The position numbers and the translations under genes were made by a program. Below the pieces are notes generated by a model that saw nothing but the letters and a program-made list of their open reading frames with translations, ran no database searches and was not told where the DNA came from. A DNA stretch of 64,000 nucleotides from Microplitis mediator (lineage: Eukaryota > Arthropoda > Insecta > Hymenoptera > Braconidae): NCBI RefSeq assembly GCF_029852145.1, contig NC_079973.1:26306422-26370421 (forward strand), in the 5' to 3' direction. Shown here in pieces: positions 57,328 to 64,000 of the stretch (its first letter is position 1; every line of letters starts with the position of its first letter).

Positions 57328-57996
57328 CTGTAAAATGAGCGGTGTTAAAAATGGACTCATTTTAACTCCGCCCGGTGTTAAAATAAAATTACACCGGTGT
57401 AGGAGGAGTAATTCACCGGTATTAAATCAGGGTAACCGGTGTAAAAACAGAGTAAAATCGGTGTGAAAGCGGGGTAACCGGTGTAAAAGCGGAGTAATAC
57501 CGGTGTAAAAGATGGGTAAATTGCGTCCTCTTGGAGTATTAACTTTAAAGACTATAAAACATAAAAAATGTTAGTTCTTTATGAAAATTAATAAAAAATA
57601 TCATTTATTAACAAGTATAGTGATCGAGTAAGTAAAAATATTCACAAAGCAAAATATTTTAACACCGGTACAGAATATCTACACCGGCGGCGGCGTTATT
57701 TTAACACCGGTCTAGAATATTTACACCGGCAGCGGTGTTATTTTAACACCGGAGAATTTTTTTTAACACCGGTACAGAATATCTACACCGGCAGCGGCGT
57801 TATTTTAACACCGGACTAGAATATTTACACCGGCAGCGGTGTTATTTTAACACCGGAGAATTTTTTTTAACACCGGTACAGAATATTTACACCGGCGGCG
57901 GCGTTATTTTCACACCGCTTTCGGTGTTGAAATTTAACACCGCCAATTTTAACACTTACACCGCTTGGCCTTACCCCGGTGATTTTTTACCGTGTA
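57328..57996. mobile_element. Palindrome-rich element built of ACACCGGTGT phrases (family F-like ends)
   Basis: Left end ACACTGTAAAATGAGCGGTG and right end GGTGATTTTTTACCGTGT pair as inverted repeats. Inside, ACACCGG and CCGGTGT phrases occur over twenty times. From 57655 a unit of about 110 bp (AACACCGGTACAGAATAT, then CACCGGCGGCGGCG or CACCGGCAGCGGTG) is repeated. End type matches the elements at 10145 and 29887. Confidence 0.7.
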
Positions 57997-60900
57997 GTAA
58001 TTTACATTTTTTTATTTATTTATTAGAGCAATTTTGTTTAATTGGAATCGACGAAAGTTAACGAGCAAGTAAAATTGCATTGCGTTCATATATTTGTACA
58101 AAAAAAGTATATAAAAAAAAACTAGATGAGTTCAGTTACAGAAACGATTAGGTCAGTTCCAGGTCAATGAATCTAAAGATGTGATTATATGGTTGGAAGA
58201 ACACAAACAGTGATCGATAGTGATCATGAGATAAATTTTATCTTGAATAGAATTTTTAAAATGGCAAAAGACTGCGTAACTTCGTTACTCGTTAAATTTA
58301 TACTGTGCGGTACATTATGCACTAACCGTGAAAATCGAAAAATGCATATTATTTATGGATATATCACACTATATTCAGCACACAAATCTATATACATTTA
58401 TTTCATGTACGTACATCCACACCACAAAATTTTCATAAATATTTATCGACATTGCAATGGATGAAAAATATTCCAATTTATAATACAAAACACATTGAAA
58501 TAAAATTTATTACTTTACTAAAATAATTTCGATAAAAAAAAATCATATATATTTTTGTAGATTCCATCGTAATACGAATGAAAAATAAAAACGTGAATAA
58601 ATAATTGCTGATTACAGTTTACTTGTATATACTCTAATCATATTAAGAGGAAAAAGTTTTTAGAATGTTATTAAAACATACATTACTATAGATGAAAGAG
58701 AGTCTGATTCTCTCATAAATATTAATCGAGCTAACGCGAGAACTTCTCGACGTGTTGAAGATTCACGATTTAATTCTATAGTCTCTTGAGTAAAACTAGA
58801 GGGATATCTCCTTTCCCTGTAGTTACTATCACTCCTCATAATATATATACATATACATATATACATATATGTATTATTATATTGTAGCAAGTAAGTATGT
58901 AAGTCTAGAGTCGACATTGTATTCTACTTAACTCTACACTACTCTTCCTTGTCATTTCTCTTTCATCCTAATAATAATCTTTACTCCACTTCCGCTTTTC
59001 TTTTTCCCATTTCACACTGCAATTATACGCTTGTCATCAGACTAAATGTACGATAATTATTATGCAAACGTTTGTATAATACCCTGGCGGTAAACCTGGT
59101 GGATACAGAAGCATATCACCAGGAATTCGATAAATTATCGGCTATCGTTTGAGTATTTTGAATGCTCTCCGTTATATTTATGAGACATATATATAGAAAC
59201 ATGTATATATGGTATTTTGAGACTATGAAGCATCATTGCAGAGTACATAGATAATTGTAAATGTAACTATAACCGAGTGAGAAAGGCGGCGATATAATAA
59301 ATGGAAAATTATTGCACAGCCATTGAAAATTTAATCATGAATAATTCATATTATCAAACAAATTTACAATGATAGTTATCGATGCAGAATTATGTGCGCC
59401 GCATAAATATTTTCGTAATACACTATGAGAGAATGCGATCGAACGTTTTGAAGAATCAGCGATTTTTTTTATACTTTTTAATTTACTTATTCAAATTAAA
59501 TTTATTTATTTTAAATTTATATATATATAAAAAAAAAAAAAATGGTATGTACACAGAAAGTTTGGAGTCTTATTTGTATATTTCCACCTAGGGGAGAAAA
59601 CTACACTCAACTGAGAAAATTATTCAAGAATTATAAACTTTTGAAAAGTGTATGCTGGAAAAGAACGAAATAAAAGTTATTTCGCAGTGAAATTTCCGGA
59701 AAACTTTTAAAAAAAATACTCAAGTAAAGGTTCGATAAAAAGTAGGATAAGATATATATAAAAAAAGAAAGTAAATAAATAAAAAAGTGACTTGCCAGCT
59801 GAAAAAGTTTAGACTCCATGAGTTTAAAAGCTATTGGGTAAATCCAAAGTAAACACTGCTTGGACACTTTAATATATATTTCTCTATATATATTTATTTG
59901 AACAATATTTTCCTTTTTTTTCACTCGGGTAGTTTGCACAATCTATTGAGATATCGAAATGCTTTTGGCAGCTCTCACGATTTCAATGAAAAATGTTACA
60001 TGTGAGAAAAAAATAATTTTCGGAAGCAGCCACTTGTTATTATTCTTGACGAAATATTAAAAAATCCGCTTGGAGGCAAAGATCCACACATATATTATCA
60101 GATGAGAATGTTGAATACTCAGCACGCGAGAAACAGGATCACACGGGAAGAATTCCGATCATGGTTTCCTTTTGTTCATCGGATCGATCTACTCGCAAAT
60201 TGCATCCGCGCGGGCTCGCTCCTCGAGAATGCGTTGAAAAGAATGCAAACTAGTTCAATAGCGTGCTTGGGAAGAAATAGACGCTGGTCCATATAGACAC
60301 CGCTGAATCGGATGCACCAGTACCACAGTAAAATATTAAATGGAGTAAAAAGACAATAAAACAACGGACAATACGAAATGTCAAGCAAACTTTGAATAAA
60401 TAACAATACCGTAATCCGAAAGATGTGATGTCGTAAAAAAACCGTATAACGGAGTGTAAAACTTTCGTGTTATGTATGTTGGGTAGTATATATATATTTT
60501 TATATATGAATATAGTAAAGAACATACGGAGTGTTCGAAAGGTCGCGTTAAACTGAGGATGCGAAAGAAATAGAGGGAGATTGAACCGTGAACAGACACG
60601 ATGTGTGGGGAGTAAAAGAAGGCCCTACTGGTTTCACTGGACATCTGAGTGGGAGTGGGGACTGTGGGCCCAGACGCAGGGACTCGAAGATATATAGTCG
60701 ATTATTGTAGGAACTTGTTCACTTACTTCCTCTTGTCTCTTTTACCTTCACTTTACGATTGAATCTATATAATGTGTATTATGGGAAATAAGCCAACAAA
60801 AGGTTCATTTTTTAATAATTATTGCTATAGAAAATTTGAAGTTCTTAATTATTGATTCTTAAGATGAATTATTAAGCTGATTTTTTTTAAATTCCGATTT

Positions 60901-63900
60901 TTCGAGAAATGTTTTAGGTCTTAAGATATGGAAAACATGAAATTTTCCTTAAGGCTCCAGATGTCCCTACCACAATTCATGCATTCTCAAAATAATGACA
61001 AAGAAATAAAAGCTATATGTATATATATATATATGTATAAATGTATATATTATAAATCCAAATAGTACTGAGTAGGCAAAATTTTTACAATGACAATTAA
61101 ACAATGTCGTATTGTCTTCATTTGCATTTATATACATTTTACTTTATGGTAAATACATATACATATATAACATATAATGCACATAGCGTTCTATTATGTT
61201 TTCTTCAGCATAAAAAAAATATTTACTTGCGGTATGTTTTTTATGAATATGTTTGCTGTTATTGCGAGATTCATAATTCAGATGATAATAATTTGAAAAG
61301 AGTAACAGCAATGAAACAACGAAAATTTAATATTAAAAATAATGAATTGCCAATTTGTATGAATGTTTAAAAAATTTATAAATAATTTTCTTAACTTTCT
61401 AGTGGAAGGTAATGAAGTTTTTTCCGCTTGCTTTTAGTGAGTAGGTATAAAAGGTTTTTGACATCAAGTAAAAGTAGACTAAAGCATTATCAAACTCATG
61501 AAAAAATGGATCCAGTCTTGAGTGAAATTTGAGTACTGACAAGGAAAAAAAAAATATTTTTAAGGCTGATATTGGATATACCTCCGGTAGCATATGTGGC
61601 TCGTGGCAGCGATCAGTTTTCAAATATTATAACAATAAAGAACAATATTGTACTTTTTTTCAGCATACTTTTGACGTACGTGAAAGATTTCATTCCATAG
61701 AAATTTTAAAATCTAATTAAATCATATTCTGTTTCATAAAACAAGAAAATTAAACAAAAAAATGATTATTGAGTAACTTTCTTATAAAACTTAGAACCTG
61801 TGTATCTAAAATACAACTTTTCAAATTTTTAAAATTAACCGCCTTTTTTTGGAAGAAGTCACCAGTTTTTATGAAGTACTGCTACGCTTCATAAATCTAT
61901 ATATTAATAAAAAATATATATAATGCTCTGATAGACCAATTAATTTCTTTTGCTATCAAAAAACTTACTAACAAGAAATCGAAATTACGAACCACGAAGC
62001 AATCAGCAGCAGAGTTTCTTGCTACAATATTGTAACCGCAGATTTATAAATTGCTTATATATTTTACAATCAACGTCATTCATCTTCGAGGCTTTCAATT
62101 CAAGATCTATAAATTGAAGTTTCACAACATGAGTCCATAATCAAAGGCCGCTCTAGAGAAAAATGACAAGAAGGCTACTGAAAGAAATGTCAAAGTATCT
62201 GAGTTAAGTCCGACATTGTCTTTAAATTATCCTGTCAGTTTATGAAAGCGATTATCGATCATTTAACAAAATCATTTTATAGTTTGTCCACCAAAAATAG
62301 TCTATTTATTTTTTTTTGCCACCGATTATTTCAATAGAAGCAGTAAAAATACCTTAGATCTTCTTCATGTGGGAAATACCCGTTGAAAGCTTTTCCAATA
62401 TAAGCTACCGAAATTCCAGAGCTGACTAGTCTACTCCTCTTAAGACGAGAAAGGATCAGTACGAGAGAGTTAGGATCGAGTGAGCTGAAGAGTTGATGGC
62501 TGCACACAAGAAAATGTCAGAGAGGAAAAGGGCAAGGAAAAAAAACAGAATGAAAATTGAGAAGCCAATAGGGAAACTGAATAATGCACACCCTCACTGG
62601 AGTTTTCTTCGGGAATCATGGCAAGAGCTAGTAAAGTAAGAAGTAGAGGACAAAAAAATAAGCTAAGAGACTTGCTCTGCTAAGGTAAATCGACTTTTGT
62701 GAATTCTCTTTGACAACTGTCATTTCTCAGTACGGCCAAATAATTCAAAGCTTCTTCCATCTGATTTCTATTCACTCAACTATTCAGAGATCTTGAGATT
62801 CATCCGTATTTACTTTCAAAATCAATTGGTTTTGATTTATTTTCGAAAACATTTATAATTAACCGGCTCTTTAGAGATAAATTTCTTTTACCAGAGTGTC
62901 TAGATACTGATAACGATATTTTATATATTTTTTTTTAATGGAATTATTTTTTTATCCTGACAGAAAAGTTAAAACTTTCTTATATAAATTTTTTCTCAAG
63001 AATCCCGTTAGAGTAATAGTGTCTTGGGAAAGAAGAGAATAAGAAAAAAGTGTCGTTGACATGGTCCCAAGTGAACTCCTGTTGCATCACGTATGTGCAC
63101 AAGAGAATGAAAATTCTATAAAGTTTACGATCTGTGCGAGTGGAGATTTAACCACTCGCTATAAATATCGATTTAGTGTGGACATTCGAGTACACGGTGA
63201 TTCAAATTGTTACACAACGATATTGGAGTTTTAAATTATACTCCAGAGAGAAGTTGATGATGATCTTTGTAAATAAAGATAAAAAAATCCATTTACTGCA
63301 AATGAAAAAAAGTAAATGGAAATTTATTCCAACTAAAACAATGAATAAAGATTATAAAGATAAAAAACGTTTTTTTGTTTAGTCGGCTGGTGAATAAATG
63401 GTTTTCTAGGTTGAAGAAACACAGGATAGTTGTTGAGTAGACCAACTACTCTTGTGTGTTTTATATCTAAGACAGATGTCAGACTAACGTGGTTTAAAAA
63501 ATCCGCAGCTGTCGCTCCTCGAGGAAACCTTAGAAATATATTTAAGCCTATAGTTGACCTGACTTGCGGTCTACACTACGCGGATGTGTTCTGTACTACC
63601 CACATAAAATATATATATTTATGTATATACATGTATATTTGCGGAAAGTACACTTTGGATTATTTACTTACGCGTTTTATGTTAACTCAACACTTTGTGA
63701 TTACAAACGACGATGGCAAAATTACCCGATCTGGAGCATAGACTAATTTTCGTGTACTGGTCAAATATTTTAGTATAGTAAAATCCGAGAATAGATCAAG
63801 CAGGAGCTGCAGTATAAATTACAGTCGAAAAAAATGTTAATAATTGTTTAAAAAATTTTGATGTAAAAATAAAGTTTATAAAATGGAGAGAACTACGCAG

Positions 63901-64000
63901 TGTGTAAGTATTGGTATTTATAATGGAAGCGAAAATAATGCTGAGGTATAAAAAGGCCGAGGTGTAGAAGTACCAAGTGAGCCGAATATAACATCTACAA

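Larger units (their letters stand above)
49675..64000. other. 14.3 kb upstream of kazrin coding start, no supported gene
   Basis: AT-rich DNA with only short ORFs in no recognisable family. It holds three clear inverted-repeat elements (50926, 53485, 57328), (TA)n tracts, and two GA-rich, less AT-rich islands at 52800-53270 and 62370-62650. These islands may be kazrin 5' exons or promoters, or those of a gene beyond the window. I see no tRNA, rRNA or other RNA gene here. Confidence 0.5.

Noticed and set aside
58189..58464. 91-codon ORF upstream of kazrin
   Set aside because: Composition is that of random AT-rich DNA; no domain, homologue or promoter evident.
63430..63741. 103-codon ORF near the window end
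   Set aside because: No recognisable family, tail is AT-rich translation; it may overlap a real exon of a gene beyond the window, but nothing supports that.
1..64000. Integrated virus (polydnavirus-type) segment or CRISPR array
   Set aside because: No virus-like gene, circle-junction motif or spacer-repeat structure is seen; the 181-bp array has no variable spacers and sits among host genes.

Overview
The window is an AT-rich animal nuclear segment, most likely from an insect. The protein family set (Patsas-type ankyrin-DHHC acyltransferase, insect-style group III phospholipase A2, kazrin, hold'em/MEIOB), the compact genes with short introns and the many short inverted-repeat transposons all fit. 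I infer a hymenopteran, perhaps a braconid wasp, but the sequence alone does not prove this. All coding genes were rebuilt exon by exon by reading both strands with splice-site phase; each model stays in frame throughout.

The first 23 kb are gene-dense. In order they hold: the 5' part of cytoplasmic alanyl-tRNA synthetase (minus, cut by the window start); mitochondrial ribosomal protein S25 (plus); RBM18 (minus); an array of about eight 181-bp satellite units; a zinc-knuckle gene resembling ORF1 of a jockey-type LINE (plus); a secreted group III phospholipase A2 (plus); a TMCO6-like armadillo protein (minus); MEIOB/hold'em, a meiotic OB-fold protein (minus); ELMO/Ced-12 (plus); and Patsas (minus). 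Divergent pairs that may share promoters are AlaRS/mRpS25, RBM18/zinc-knuckle gene and MEIOB/ELMO. ELMO and Patsas converge.

From 26.4 to 49.7 kb lies one large minus-strand gene, kazrin, with 16 coding exons: an N-terminal coiled coil, low-complexity Ser-rich linkers, and three C-terminal SAM domains. Its annotated TGA is followed in the same frame by 110 further sense codons of protein-like composition, a strong candidate for stop-codon readthrough. The remaining 14 kb (49.7-64 kb) show no coding gene I can support; they hold inverted-repeat elements, a palindrome-rich element and simple repeats, and may contain kazrin 5' exons and regulation.

Around these genes are many non-autonomous DNA transposons. 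One family has ends like GATCCTGAAGTTAGCAGAC and clear 8-bp target duplications at four insertions, hAT style; one copy is split by another transposon, one is a double copy, and one sits 12 bases from a splice donor. The other notable points are a GT-TG intron in RBM18, foldback hairpins in a kazrin intron and a possible LINE-derived host gene.
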